From assembly GCA_902790675.1 (NCBI GenBank), contig CADASU010000002.1:1-64000 (forward strand): a stretch of 64,000 nucleotides of DNA. The letters run 5' to 3'. The notes beneath the pieces were generated by a model. It was not told the origin of the DNA. It searched no databases and saw nothing but the letters and a program-made list of their open reading frames with translations. Made by a program: the position numbers and the translations under genes. Of the stretch, positions 35,324 to 43,995 are shown in pieces (positions within the stretch are counted from its first letter, which is position 1; each line of letters begins with the position of its first letter). The stretch is from Oscillospiraceae bacterium (GTDB taxonomy: Bacteria; Bacillota; Clostridia; Oscillospirales; Ruminococcaceae).

Positions 35324-35983
35324 ATGGGAAAATTATTTGTTATTGATGGTTTAGATGGTAGTGGAAAAGCAACTCAGGCTGAAATTTTGGCTCAAAAACT
35401 TAAATCTAGAGGGAAGCTAGTAAAACATATAGAATATCCAAACTATGAAAGCCATTCTTCTGATTTAGTTAAATTATATTTAAGTGGAAAAATATCTAAA
35501 AACCCATTTAATGTGAACGCGTATGCTACAACGAGTTTCTATGCTTGTGATCATTATATACAATATGAAACTAATTGGAAGCGTGATTATTTGGCTAATA
35601 AAACAATAATTTCAGATAGATATGTTAGTTCGAATGCAATTCATCAAATGGTTAAATTACCTAAAAATGAATGGGATTTTTTTTTGAACTGGTTATACGA
35701 TTATGAATTTAACAAATTAGGCTTGCCCAAAGAAAATAAATTAATATATCTCGATGTAGACCCAATAATATCGCAAAATTTAATAAAAAGTCGATATGAT
35801 GATATTGATAAAAGAGATATACATGAAAAAAATATAGATTATTTATTGCAATGTAGAGAAGCTGCGCTGTATGCCGCTAAACTTTTGCGATGGAATATTA
35901 TTAGATGTGACAATGGATCTGAAATAATGTCAATAGAAAAAATATCAAAACAAATTTTAAAATTAGTTGATGAGGTAGATTAG
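35324..35983 (+). CDS. tmk: thymidylate kinase
   Basis: Phosphorylates dTMP to dTDP. P-loop GLDGSGKATQ near residue 9 (with Lys-Ala-Thr in place of the common Lys-Thr-Thr, as in the Tmk-like branch of clostridia), SDRYVSSNAIHQ near residue 98 (DRY motif) and LDVDP near residue 144. 219 residues. It starts at ATG 35324, 6 bp after thyX, which supports the dTMP assignment over another deoxynucleoside kinase. One base separates it from the next gene. Confidence 0.88.
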   Translation: MGKLFVIDGLDGSGKATQAEILAQKLKSRGKLVKHIEYPNYESHSSDLVKLYLSGKISKNPFNVNAYATTSFYACDHYIQYETNWKRDYLANKTIISDRYVSSNAIHQMVKLPKNEWDFFLNWLYDYEFNKLGLPKENKLIYLDVDPIISQNLIKSRYDDIDKRDIHEKNIDYLLQCREAALYAAKLLRWNIIRCDNGSEIMSIEKISKQILKLVDEVD

Positions 35984-35984
35984 C

Positions 35985-36527
35985 ATGGTTTATTTATTTT
36001 TAGCTGATGGATTTGAAGAAGTTGAAGCAATAACTCCTATTGATTATATTAGGCGATGTGATATTGAAGTTTGTTCGGTTGGAATAAATGGGAAAAAAAT
36101 TAAAGGTGCTCATGGACTGACTGTTGAAGCTGATATGGAAATTGATGAATTTAATTTTGATAAAGCTACCGATATGATAATATTGCCCGGGGGATTAAAA
36201 GGGACTGAAAATTTAAAGTCTAATATTAAAGTAATAGAGGCTATAAAAAAAGCACATGTTAGCAGTAGCATTGCTGCGATATGCGCGGCACCGTCTATAT
36301 TAGGTAATTTAGGTCTATTAAAAGGAAGAAAGGCGTGTTGTTATCCGGGTTTTGAAAAATATTTAGAAGGAGCAAAAATTTCATTTGAGCCTGTTGTTGT
36401 TGACAATAATATTATAACATCTAGAGGGCCAGGAACAGCTCAGCAATTTTCTTTTAAAATAATTGAATATTTGGCTGGCCAAGAGAAATCATATGAAATT
36501 TCACAACAAGTAAAATGGGTATTTTAG
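35985..36527 (+). CDS. DJ-1/PfpI family protein
   Basis: 180-residue protein of the DJ-1 (YajL/ThiJ) superfamily. It has the conserved acid in DGFEEVEAITP near residue 8 and the reactive Cys at the nucleophile elbow in IAAICAAPS near residue 100, plus the C-terminal TSRGPGTAQQFSFKIIEYL block. Such proteins are linked to oxidative stress, glyoxalase-like or deglycase activity; which applies is not settled. It overlaps the MTHFS gene by 13 bp. Confidence 0.9.
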   Translation: MVYLFLADGFEEVEAITPIDYIRRCDIEVCSVGINGKKIKGAHGLTVEADMEIDEFNFDKATDMIILPGGLKGTENLKSNIKVIEAIKKAHVSSSIAAICAAPSILGNLGLLKGRKACCYPGFEKYLEGAKISFEPVVVDNNIITSRGPGTAQQFSFKIIEYLAGQEKSYEISQQVKWVF

Positions 36528-37126
36528 ATTCTTCAAATTGTAAATCTGTATTAAGAACTAATCATAGAAATTATCGTAAACTAATGGATAGGGAAGAAAA
36601 AGCAGATAAAGATTTCCAAATTTTTCAGAAATTTATATCGTATGATTTATTTTCAAAAACAGATGTAATTTTAACATATGTTTCTAGTGAAATAGAAGTG
36701 GATACTAGAAAAATTATTGAATATTCTTTAAAAGTTGGAAAGAAAATTGCTGTTCCTGTTTCAATAAGTGATAATTTTTCTTTAGAATTTTATTTTATAA
36801 ATTCTATGAGTGATTTACATGCCGGTTATTTTTCAATATTAGAACCTAATGTAGATAAATGTAGGTTTTGTGATATAAATAAATTAAAAAAATATTTGTG
36901 TGTTGTTCCAGGGCTTGCTTTCGATATGAGTGGATATAGATTGGGGTATGGAAAAGGTTATTATGACAGGTTTTTGAAAAAATATAAATGTGAAACTATA
37001 GGCTTTTGTTACGAAATGAATTTGATTGATTCGATTCATAAAAACATACATGATATACCAGTGAATACAATATTAACTGAAAATCGAATTTTAAAAGTGA
37101 GTAGAAATGAAAGGCTAAAAATATGA
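36515..37126 (+). CDS. 5-formyltetrahydrofolate cyclo-ligase
   Basis: Converts 5-formyl-THF to methenyl-THF with ATP, recovering folate. 203 residues. Family blocks: the N-terminal RKLMDREEKADKD region, LTYVSSEIEVDTRKII near residue 50, and the signature PGLAFDMSGYRLGYGKGYYDR near residue 129. It starts inside the DJ-1 gene and ends with an ATGA overlap with mltG. It complements thyX and folC in the same window as a folate-recycling step. Confidence 0.93.
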   Translation: MGILDSSNCKSVLRTNHRNYRKLMDREEKADKDFQIFQKFISYDLFSKTDVILTYVSSEIEVDTRKIIEYSLKVGKKIAVPVSISDNFSLEFYFINSMSDLHAGYFSILEPNVDKCRFCDINKLKKYLCVVPGLAFDMSGYRLGYGKGYYDRFLKKYKCETIGFCYEMNLIDSIHKNIHDIPVNTILTENRILKVSRNERLKI

Positions 37127-38355
37127 AATTTAATAGAACTACAAATACACATAAAAAAAAGAATTTTGACGAATTTTTTGAAAAACATGTTGTTGATTTA
37201 AAGAAAAAAATAGCAAATTCTTGTAGCGATGATAATTCTGAAGATGAAGTTTACAAGTCTATCGGATCGGATGATAAAAAAAATGAAAAAGCCAAGAAAA
37301 AACATATCATTTTTTTGATTTTGGCTTCTGTTTTTATTTTGATTTTAGCCTTTGTTTTAATTGCTGTTAATGAAGTTTATTCGTGCTTTAAAAGTAATGG
37401 ATATGAACGTGTTGTAGACATTCCATATGGAAGCTCAGCTAGAAAAATATCGTATATTTTAAAGGAAAATCAAATTATAGATTATCCATGGTTATTTTCT
37501 ACATACGTTTCTGCTAATGGAATGGAAAATTTAAAATATGGTACATTTAATTTAAATACGTCTATGAGTTATGATGAAATTATAGGCATTTTATCGGAAA
37601 ATTCTAATAACGTTAATCAAGATAAATTCGTAATATCTGAAGGATCAGATATGTTTACATTATGTAGTTCTAATGAGTGTCATAAATTTATTAGTAGCGA
37701 AGAAATTGTAAAAGAATTAAATAATAAAGAAAATTACTCAAAATATAGTTTTACTAAAAAAATATCTGAATCTGAAATATCCAAGGCCTATTATCCGATG
37801 GAAGGGTTTTGTGCCATGGCAACTTTCTATATAGATTCTAAATCCGATGCTAAGTCGATAGCAAATGATATTTTAAGAAAAACAGATGAACGGCTATCAA
37901 ATTTATATGATGATATAAGTAATAGTGAAATGGATTTATGGGAAATAATGACTATAGCATCTATTATTGAAGCTGAAACAAGCAATGAAGATGACATGAA
38001 AAATATTTCTTCGGTTTTAAATAATAGATATAATCATAGCACACATAAAAATGATAATTTTCAACGTTTAAGTTGTGATCCAACTAAAAAATATGCATTA
38101 AAAATAAAACAAAATATGGAAAAATATCAAAATATTGACAATGCCAAAGTAGATAGCTACGATACATATAAATGTTCTGGTTTGCCGGCCGGTCCTATTT
38201 GTAATCCTAGTATGAAGGCAATTAAAGCAGCTATTTATCCAAATAAAACCAATTATTATTATTTTTGCGCAAATATAAATACTAAAGAAGTATTTTATGC
38301 TAGTGATTATGAACAACATAAACAAAATTTAATAAAGTCGGGAGCATCAAATTAG
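37123..38355 (+). CDS. mltG: endolytic murein transglycosylase MltG (YceG family)
   Basis: Membrane-anchored lytic transglycosylase that cuts nascent glycan strands. Cytoplasmic N-terminal ~60 residues are charged; one transmembrane helix spans about 61-82; a LysM-like region follows (VVDIPYGSSARKISYIL). The catalytic domain contains ASIIEAETSNEDD near residue 288 with the active Glu, and the SGLPAGPICNPSMKAI motif near residue 351. 410 residues. It is coupled to MTHFS by a 4 bp overlap and to the U32 gene by one base. mltG followed by U32 protein is a conserved Firmicute pair. Confidence 0.95.
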   Translation: MKFNRTTNTHKKKNFDEFFEKHVVDLKKKIANSCSDDNSEDEVYKSIGSDDKKNEKAKKKHIIFLILASVFILILAFVLIAVNEVYSCFKSNGYERVVDIPYGSSARKISYILKENQIIDYPWLFSTYVSANGMENLKYGTFNLNTSMSYDEIIGILSENSNNVNQDKFVISEGSDMFTLCSSNECHKFISSEEIVKELNNKENYSKYSFTKKISESEISKAYYPMEGFCAMATFYIDSKSDAKSIANDILRKTDERLSNLYDDISNSEMDLWEIMTIASIIEAETSNEDDMKNISSVLNNRYNHSTHKNDNFQRLSCDPTKKYALKIKQNMEKYQNIDNAKVDSYDTYKCSGLPAGPICNPSMKAIKAAIYPNKTNYYYFCANINTKEVFYASDYEQHKQNLIKSGASN

Positions 38356-39572
38356 TGAAAATGAAACATGAAGTTTTATCGCCAGCTGGAGACTGGGAAC
38401 GCTTAAATTCGGCAATATTATATGGTGCAGATGCAGTATATTTGGGTGGCGAAATTTTTGGTATGAGGTCTAGTGCTGCCAAGTTTAATGATGACCTTTT
38501 GGAAAAGGCAGTAAAATTTGCACATAAAAATAATGTGAAAATTTATTTAACTTGTAATACAGTTCCAACCAATTCTGAGGCAGATAAATTAACAAATTTT
38601 ATGAAAAACGCGCAAGATATAGGCGTTGATGCTTTAATTATTGCTGATTTTGGAACTATGATGGAAGCTAAGAAATTTGCTCCAAAAATTCCAATTCATA
38701 TTTCTACACAAACAGGAATTATGAATTACAAAACTGCAAATGCTTTATATGAATTAGGGGCGCGCAGGGTGGTTTTGGCTAGAGAATTGCCTTTAAGTGA
38801 TATTGAAATTATTTCGAAAAAAACACCATCAGACTTAGAAATTGAATGTTTTGTACACGGTGCAACTTGTATGTCTTTTTCTGGTAGATGTTTAATATCT
38901 CAATACATGGTGGGTAGGGATGCAAATAGAGGAGAGTGTGTTCAACCGTGCAGATGGGCATATCATATAATGGAAGAAAAAAGGCCAGGAGAATATTTTC
39001 CGATATTTGAAGATGAAAAAGGAAGCTATATATTAAATTCAAAAGATTTATGTTTGATAGAACATTTAGATAAATTGTCGAATGCAGGTGTGACTAGTTT
39101 TAAAATAGAGGGAAGAGCAAAATCATCTTATTATGTGGCAACGGTGACGAATGCATACAGAATGGCTACAGACATTTTGGAAAGCCAAGACAAGTACGTT
39201 TTGCCTGAATGGATAAAAGATGAATTAACTAAAGTTAGTCATAGACATTATCACGAAGGATTTTTATTTGGCAAACCTGCGCAAGGTCAGTATTATAAAA
39301 ATGGCGGATATATTAGAAATTACGATATAGTAGCGGTAGTTGATGACTTTGATGGAGAATTTTTACATTGTACTCAAAAAAATAAATTTTACGCTGGAGA
39401 TAATGTGGAAATACTTCAGCCTCATGAAAGACCTTTTGCTTTTAAAATACAACAGTTATTTAATGATTTAAAAGAGCCTATATTTTCAGCACCACACTCT
39501 CAAATGAAATTATATATTCCTTTTGAAAAAGAAATAAAAAAAGGTAGTATAATTAGAAAAAAGGCAGACTAA
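38355..39572 (+). CDS. peptidase U32 family protein, TrhP-like
   Basis: 405-residue U32 protein. EVLSPAGDWERLNSAILYGADAVYLGG at the N-terminus and the signature EIECFVHGATCMSFSGRC near residue 168 with conserved Cys residues are present, followed by NRGECVQPCRW. The C-terminal domain matches the longer YrrO type. In Bacillus, YrrN/YrrO (TrhP) are needed for 5-hydroxyuridine in tRNA, so a tRNA-hydroxylation role is more likely than proteolysis. Only one of the usual pair is present. GTG 38355 overlaps the mltG stop, with GGAG 10 nt upstream; ATG 38361 is an alternative. Confidence 0.88.
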   Translation: MKMKHEVLSPAGDWERLNSAILYGADAVYLGGEIFGMRSSAAKFNDDLLEKAVKFAHKNNVKIYLTCNTVPTNSEADKLTNFMKNAQDIGVDALIIADFGTMMEAKKFAPKIPIHISTQTGIMNYKTANALYELGARRVVLARELPLSDIEIISKKTPSDLEIECFVHGATCMSFSGRCLISQYMVGRDANRGECVQPCRWAYHIMEEKRPGEYFPIFEDEKGSYILNSKDLCLIEHLDKLSNAGVTSFKIEGRAKSSYYVATVTNAYRMATDILESQDKYVLPEWIKDELTKVSHRHYHEGFLFGKPAQGQYYKNGGYIRNYDIVAVVDDFDGEFLHCTQKNKFYAGDNVEILQPHERPFAFKIQQLFNDLKEPIFSAPHSQMKLYIPFEKEIKKGSIIRKKAD

Positions 39573-39589
39573 ATTTAGAAATTAAAATT

Positions 39590-39617
39590 AGTTCGCTAAA
39601 TAGAAATTTAGCGAACT
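39590..39617. other. perfect 12 bp inverted repeat in the leader of the Xer gene
   Basis: AGTTCGCTAAAT (39590-39601), tetraloop AGAA, ATTTAGCGAACT (39606-39617). One base later comes the GGGGGG ribosome site (39619-39624) of the recombinase. There is no T run on the plus strand, so it is not an ordinary plus-strand terminator. Confidence 0.8.
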
Positions 39618-39630
39618 TGGGGGGATCGGA

Positions 39631-40656
39631 TTGTCAACTTTAACTCAAAACAATGAGTATCAAGATTTACCAGAATTAGTGCGTCAATATTTATTTTACA
39701 TAACTACAATAAAAAATCGTTCTTCACGCACAGCTTCTGCATATGCTGTAGATTTACGTAATTTTTTTAAATTTTATAAAATGTATAAAACGACCACAAA
39801 AAATAATAATGTTGATTTTGAACATATAAAAATTGATAATATAGATATAGATTTAATAAAACAAGTAAAATTATTGGACGTTTATGAATACTTAAATTTT
39901 GTTATGAAAGAAAAAAATAACTCCGCAAAAGCACGTGCTCGCAAAGTTAGTTCAATTCGTGGTTTTTTTAAATATTTAACAGTTAACTTGCGTATTATAA
40001 AAGAAAATCCTGTTGAACATCTTGAAATGCCTTCATTAAAAAAATCTATACCCAAATATTTATCAATTGATGAGAGCAAAGAGTTATTAAAAAGCAAGTC
40101 ACTATCAAAATCCGAAAATAAATTTAGAGATTATTGTATTTTAACATTATTTTTAAATTGTGGAATGCGCTTGTCGGAATTAGTAAATATAAATTTGGGA
40201 GATATTAAAATTGAAACAGGAAGTTTAAAATTACTTGGCAAAGGAAACAAAGAAAGAGTAGTTTTTTTAAATGAAGCTTGCATATCTTCAATAAAAGACT
40301 ATATCGAAAAAGAAAGAAATAATATAAAAGTAATAAAAGATACTGAAGCTCTATTTGTATCAATAAGAACTGGAAACAGATTAGGCGCAAGGCAAATTCA
40401 AAAGATAGTTCAAGCCTCATTAAGAGATGCTGGTTTATCGGGAAAAGGATATTCTCCACATAAATTGCGTCATACTGCAGCAACACTATTATATCAACAT
40501 GGCAAAGTAGACATATTAGTTCTAAAAGAATTGCTTGGTCATGTTAATGTGGGCACAACTGAAATATACACTCACATATCTAATGACATGATTAAAGAAG
40601 CAGTTATAAAAAATCCCTTGTCTAATGAAAAAATAGAAAAATTAGCAAAAGAATAA
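39631..40656 (+). CDS. tyrosine recombinase, XerC/XerD type
   Basis: 341-residue site-specific recombinase. N-terminal SAM-like core-binding domain (~15-150), then the catalytic domain with all pentad residues visible: Arg in CGMRLSELVN, Lys in LLGKGNKERVV, His and Arg in SPHKLRHTAATLL, His in LLGHVNVGTTEIYTH, with Tyr as nucleophile. Start TTG 39631 follows a GGGGGG site by 6 nt. Length and the absence of phage genes nearby fit a housekeeping Xer acting on chromosome dimers; which of XerC, XerD or CodV is not decidable here. No dif site was found in the window. Confidence 0.9.
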   Translation: MSTLTQNNEYQDLPELVRQYLFYITTIKNRSSRTASAYAVDLRNFFKFYKMYKTTTKNNNVDFEHIKIDNIDIDLIKQVKLLDVYEYLNFVMKEKNNSAKARARKVSSIRGFFKYLTVNLRIIKENPVEHLEMPSLKKSIPKYLSIDESKELLKSKSLSKSENKFRDYCILTLFLNCGMRLSELVNINLGDIKIETGSLKLLGKGNKERVVFLNEACISSIKDYIEKERNNIKVIKDTEALFVSIRTGNRLGARQIQKIVQASLRDAGLSGKGYSPHKLRHTAATLLYQHGKVDILVLKELLGHVNVGTTEIYTHISNDMIKEAVIKNPLSNEKIEKLAKE

Positions 40657-40673
40657 AAACTATCTATTTTTCT

Positions 40674-41108
40674 TTATTTTCCAGTGGATCCAAATCCACC
40701 GCTGCCTCTTGCAGTATCATTTAATCTATCAGCTTCAACGAAATCAACTGATAAAAATGGAATTATAACAAGTTGGGCAATACGTTCACCCGGATTAACT
40801 ATAGCATCATTATTACTATGGTTATGCAAAGCAACAATATATTCTCCCCTATAGTCGCTATCACAAACTCCAACTTTGTTTGCTGGAGCTAGTCCTTTTT
40901 TTGTAGATAAACCACTTCTCGCAAATATCATACCCGCATAACCCACCGGTATTTCCATAGCAAGACCAGTGGGAATTTTTACTGTTTGATTAGCTTTTAT
41001 ATTTATAGGTTCTTCCAAGCAAGCATATAAATCATAGCCAGCTGAAAACTCACTTCCCCTGCTTGGAATTATTGCGTTCTTATTTAATTTTTTTATATTA
41101 ATTTTCAT
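40674..41108 (-). CDS. dut: dUTP diphosphatase
   Basis: Trimeric dUTPase that hydrolyses dUTP to dUMP, the ThyX substrate. All five motifs are visible in 144 residues: SAGYDLYA, FARSGLSTKKG, NKVGVCDSDYRGE, PGERIAQLVI and the C-terminal RGSGGFGSTGK arm. It is 15 bp downstream of the ricin-fold gene on the minus strand and convergent with the Xer gene, 17 bp away. Transcription probably starts at the promoter before the lectin-like gene. Confidence 0.96.
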   Translation of the reverse strand: MKINIKKLNKNAIIPSRGSEFSAGYDLYACLEEPINIKANQTVKIPTGLAMEIPVGYAGMIFARSGLSTKKGLAPANKVGVCDSDYRGEYIVALHNHSNNDAIVNPGERIAQLVIIPFLSVDFVEADRLNDTARGSGGFGSTGK

Positions 41109-41123
41109 TCAAAAAAACCCTTT

Positions 41124-41678
41124 TTATTTTACAATCTTAATTTTATTAGACGACGTATTTGCTTTTGACAAAACTTTGCTATTATTTTTACAAGTACTTT
41201 TACAAGGCTTGCTCTTACAAGAAATTAATGGCTTTTCTAAATACCAAAGTTGATTATCTGCATCAAAATCGTCCCATATATGAATACGAGAATTATTAGA
41301 ATCATCTAACCCTGCATCCAAAACTTTATTCGAATGTTTAGAAATTATTTTAAAATATCCAGCGCTATTAAACTCAATATTCCAAAGCTGAGTTTCAGCA
41401 TCTGTATCACTCCACTGATGAATTTGAGCTCCATTAGACGAACCCATCGAAACTATATCAATAGGTTTTTTTGAATTTCGACATATTATTTTGTAAAATT
41501 TTTTTGAAGAATCAGGAACAAATTTAAATTGCTGATTTTCTTTACCAATTTTATCATAAATTTGAACTGCTCCCCCATCGTTACAATCAGATAGAGCATC
41601 AACATCCATAACCTTATTGCTTTTCTTTGAAACAATATGATAATATACATTAGGAACAATTTTTTTTATCACTGCCAT
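41124..41678 (-). CDS. ricin B-type beta-trefoil (RICIN) domain protein, no signal peptide
   Basis: 184-residue protein with one beta-trefoil (residues ~8-150) made of three repeats, each with a YxIxxxxSxKxxDV-type strand and a QxW-like end (NQQFKF, ETQLWNI, DNQLWYL). This fold binds carbohydrate. No signal peptide, membrane helix or cell-wall anchor is visible, so it appears cytoplasmic. The C-terminal ~30 residues are Lys/Ser-rich with three Cys (SCKSKPCKSTCK). Start ATG 41678 has no clear ribosome site. Ricin domains normally accompany secreted enzymes or toxins, so a short stand-alone cytosolic copy upstream of dut is odd. Ligand unknown. Confidence 0.85.
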   Translation of the reverse strand: MAVIKKIVPNVYYHIVSKKSNKVMDVDALSDCNDGGAVQIYDKIGKENQQFKFVPDSSKKFYKIICRNSKKPIDIVSMGSSNGAQIHQWSDTDAETQLWNIEFNSAGYFKIISKHSNKVLDAGLDDSNNSRIHIWDDFDADNQLWYLEKPLISCKSKPCKSTCKNNSKVLSKANTSSNKIKIVK

Positions 41679-41733
41679 GGTTTAATCACGCTCACTTCCC
41701 TATTACGAAAAAATTTACATCTACACTGAATTT

Positions 41734-41761
41734 ATTATATCATTTGTGGTGTATTTGTCAA
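41734..41761 (-). promoter_or_regulatory. consensus SigA promoter for RICIN-dut
   Basis: Minus strand: perfect TTGACA (41761-41756), 16 bp spacer, perfect TATAAT (41739-41734). It is the only promoter found here with both hexamers perfect. The predicted leader is about 50 nt. Confidence 0.8.
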
Positions 41762-41782
41762 ATTTTTGTTGCTTTTATAGTA

Positions 41783-43609
41783 TTATTCCAAAGAATTTGA
41801 GATATATTTATTAACAATGTCCACAATATATTTACCATATTTATTTATTTTATTTTCACCGAATCCAACAATAGTAAATAAATCGCTTAATTCCGTTGGC
41901 AATGTTTTACAAACATGTTTTATGGTCCTATTTGAAAATATAACATATTCTGGAACATTTTGCTCTTGAGCTAGTTTGGCCCTTAATTTGTAAATTGAGT
42001 CAAATAGTTTTTGATTATCCGTATGTTTATTGTTAATTTTAAAAATATTTTTTTGTTTTTTGCGTTGTTTAAATTTTATTCTTGTATTTGTTTTTCCAGT
42101 AATCAAATCAATAGCTATTTTATTTAGCTTTAATATTGGATATTCTTTACCATCTATATAAATATATTTTTTACCAATAAGTTCTTTTATATAGTTTTTT
42201 AATGACGCCAAAGACACATTTTTTAACGAGCCATAAGATAATATAGAGTCAAAATTAAGACTAAAGATTTTTTCATTTGTTTTTGAGCCCTTTAATATAT
42301 CACATATCATTTTGATTCCATATTTTTCGTTGGTTTCGAGTATAGATGCAAAAATATTTTTAGCTTCAAAAGTAAAATCAATTTCTTCGAATTCAGACAA
42401 ACAATTGCCACAATTCTTACATTGATCTATTTTCTCACCAAAATAATTTAGCATATATTTTTGATAGCACTGAGTGCCTTTGCAATAGGACATCATATTG
42501 TCTAAATTTTTATAGTCTTGATTTTTAATTCGCTTAATTTGCTCAGCATTTAATTCACTATTACTATTATTGTTTATTAAAAAATTATTCAAAACCATAT
42601 CTGAGTCAGAATATAGCATAATACATTTAGACGGCTCCCCATCTCTTCCAGCTCTACCTGCTTCTTGATAGTAACTTTCTATGTTTTTAGGCATATTAAA
42701 ATGAATAATCATTCTTATATCTGGCTTATTGATTCCCATTCCAAAAGCATTAGTTGCAACGAATATATTTTTTCTATCATATATAAATTCCTCTTGATTT
42801 CGTCTTCTTTCAATATTGCTAAGACCTGCGTGATATTTAGCAACCCTAAATCCTTTATTTTCAAGAATATCATATATTTCATTTACTTTTTTTCTTGTTC
42901 CACAATAAATTATTACACTCTCATCATGTATTTCTTCTAATAACTTTAATAATTCAAATAATTTATTTTTATCTTTAGTTTGTATAACATCAAAATATAA
43001 ATTTTTTCTTTCAAATCCGGTTGTAATACTGTAAGGATTTTGTAGTTTTAACAAGTTTTTAATATCCTCTCGCACACGCTGCGTTGCTGTTGCAGTGAAT
43101 GCGGTAAAAATAGGCCTTTTTTCTAATATATCTAAAAAATCACATATTTTTAAATAATTAGGTCTAAAATCATGGCCCCATTGAGAAACGCAATGTGCTT
43201 CATCAACTACAATCATAGATATGTTTATTTTTTTAGATAATTCTAAAAAACTTTCTGTAAACAGTCTTTCTGGAGATACATATATGATTTTATAAACATT
43301 ATTGGAAGCATTATAAAGTGCTTTTCGATATTGACCAGCAGAAAGGCTACTATTTAGATAAGCAGCCTTTACTCCATTTTCTATTAATAATCTAACTTGA
43401 TCTTTCATCAAAGATATTAGTGGCGATACTACGATGGTTATACCGCTCATCATTAAAGCAGGAATTTGAAAACAAAGTGATTTTCCAGCGCCTGTTGGCA
43501 TTATTCCTAAAACATCTCGACCATCAAGTATATTATCTATTATTTGCTCTTGACCATTTCTAAAAGAATTATAGCCAAAATATTTTTTTAAAATTTCATA
43601 CTTATCCAT
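41783..43609 (-). CDS. recQ: ATP-dependent DNA helicase RecQ
   Basis: 3'-5' helicase of recombination and fork repair. Helicase motifs: FRNGQEQIID (motif 0), PTGAGKSLCFQIP (I), DEAHCVSQWGHDFRP (II), TATAT (III), FGMGINKPDIRMIIHFN and QEAGRAGRDGEPS (V-VI). A zinc-binding domain follows with Cys in MSYCKGTQCYQKYML and QCKNCGNC. A winged-helix and a C-terminal HRDC domain (~530-605) complete it. 608 residues. It starts 6 bp after the DUF6483 gene and is the last gene of the pyrH-polC run. Confidence 0.96.
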   Translation of the reverse strand: MDKYEILKKYFGYNSFRNGQEQIIDNILDGRDVLGIMPTGAGKSLCFQIPALMMSGITIVVSPLISLMKDQVRLLIENGVKAAYLNSSLSAGQYRKALYNASNNVYKIIYVSPERLFTESFLELSKKINISMIVVDEAHCVSQWGHDFRPNYLKICDFLDILEKRPIFTAFTATATQRVREDIKNLLKLQNPYSITTGFERKNLYFDVIQTKDKNKLFELLKLLEEIHDESVIIYCGTRKKVNEIYDILENKGFRVAKYHAGLSNIERRRNQEEFIYDRKNIFVATNAFGMGINKPDIRMIIHFNMPKNIESYYQEAGRAGRDGEPSKCIMLYSDSDMVLNNFLINNNSNSELNAEQIKRIKNQDYKNLDNMMSYCKGTQCYQKYMLNYFGEKIDQCKNCGNCLSEFEEIDFTFEAKNIFASILETNEKYGIKMICDILKGSKTNEKIFSLNFDSILSYGSLKNVSLASLKNYIKELIGKKYIYIDGKEYPILKLNKIAIDLITGKTNTRIKFKQRKKQKNIFKINNKHTDNQKLFDSIYKLRAKLAQEQNVPEYVIFSNRTIKHVCKTLPTELSDLFTIVGFGENKINKYGKYIVDIVNKYISNSLE

Positions 43610-43615
43610 ATATCA

Positions 43616-43978
43616 CTAACTCGTAGCTATTTTTTCTATTTCTCGTATTCCTTCTAGAACTTCTTGCCTTGAAAAATTATTCTGTTCTAAAACTTCCTCG
43701 TCTATATTATTAAGTTGTAGATAGAACCAAACTGCAACTTGCAAACTTCCCTGCCCTTTATCATTTTCTATAGACTCAAAAAGCAAATCTTCAGCTTTAT
43801 TAAAATTATTCTCCTTAATTAAATCTAACAATCGTAATTTTAATTCTAAAGAAGCAGTATCAAATTTATAATCATTTACGTTAAACTCTTTTCCTGAGCT
43901 ATGCTTTGGAAAAAGAATAGTATATAGAAGTTTAGATATAAATTCCACTTCTTCGAAAATAAAATCTCTTTTAATCAT
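43616..43978 (-). CDS. DUF6483-like small protein
   Basis: 120-residue acidic helical protein starting MIKRDFIFEEVEFISKLLYTIL, which resembles the clostridial DUF6483 family (assignment from memory). No catalytic motif, cysteine or membrane segment is visible; residues ~45-115 look like paired helices of a TPR-like type (LDLIKENNFNKAEDLLFE). Start ATG 43978 has AAAGGAG upstream. It sits tightly between polC and recQ (17 and 6 bp), so a role around DNA replication or repair is conceivable but unproven. Confidence 0.6.
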   Translation of the reverse strand: MIKRDFIFEEVEFISKLLYTILFPKHSSGKEFNVNDYKFDTASLELKLRLLDLIKENNFNKAEDLLFESIENDKGQGSLQVAVWFYLQLNNIDEEVLEQNNFSRQEVLEGIREIEKIATS

Positions 43979-43995
43979 AAAAAATGCACTCCTTT

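Noticed and set aside
39631..40656. Integrase of a mobile element
   Set aside because: No phage, conjugation or transposase genes, no flanking repeats and no tRNA target nearby; a housekeeping Xer protein fits better.
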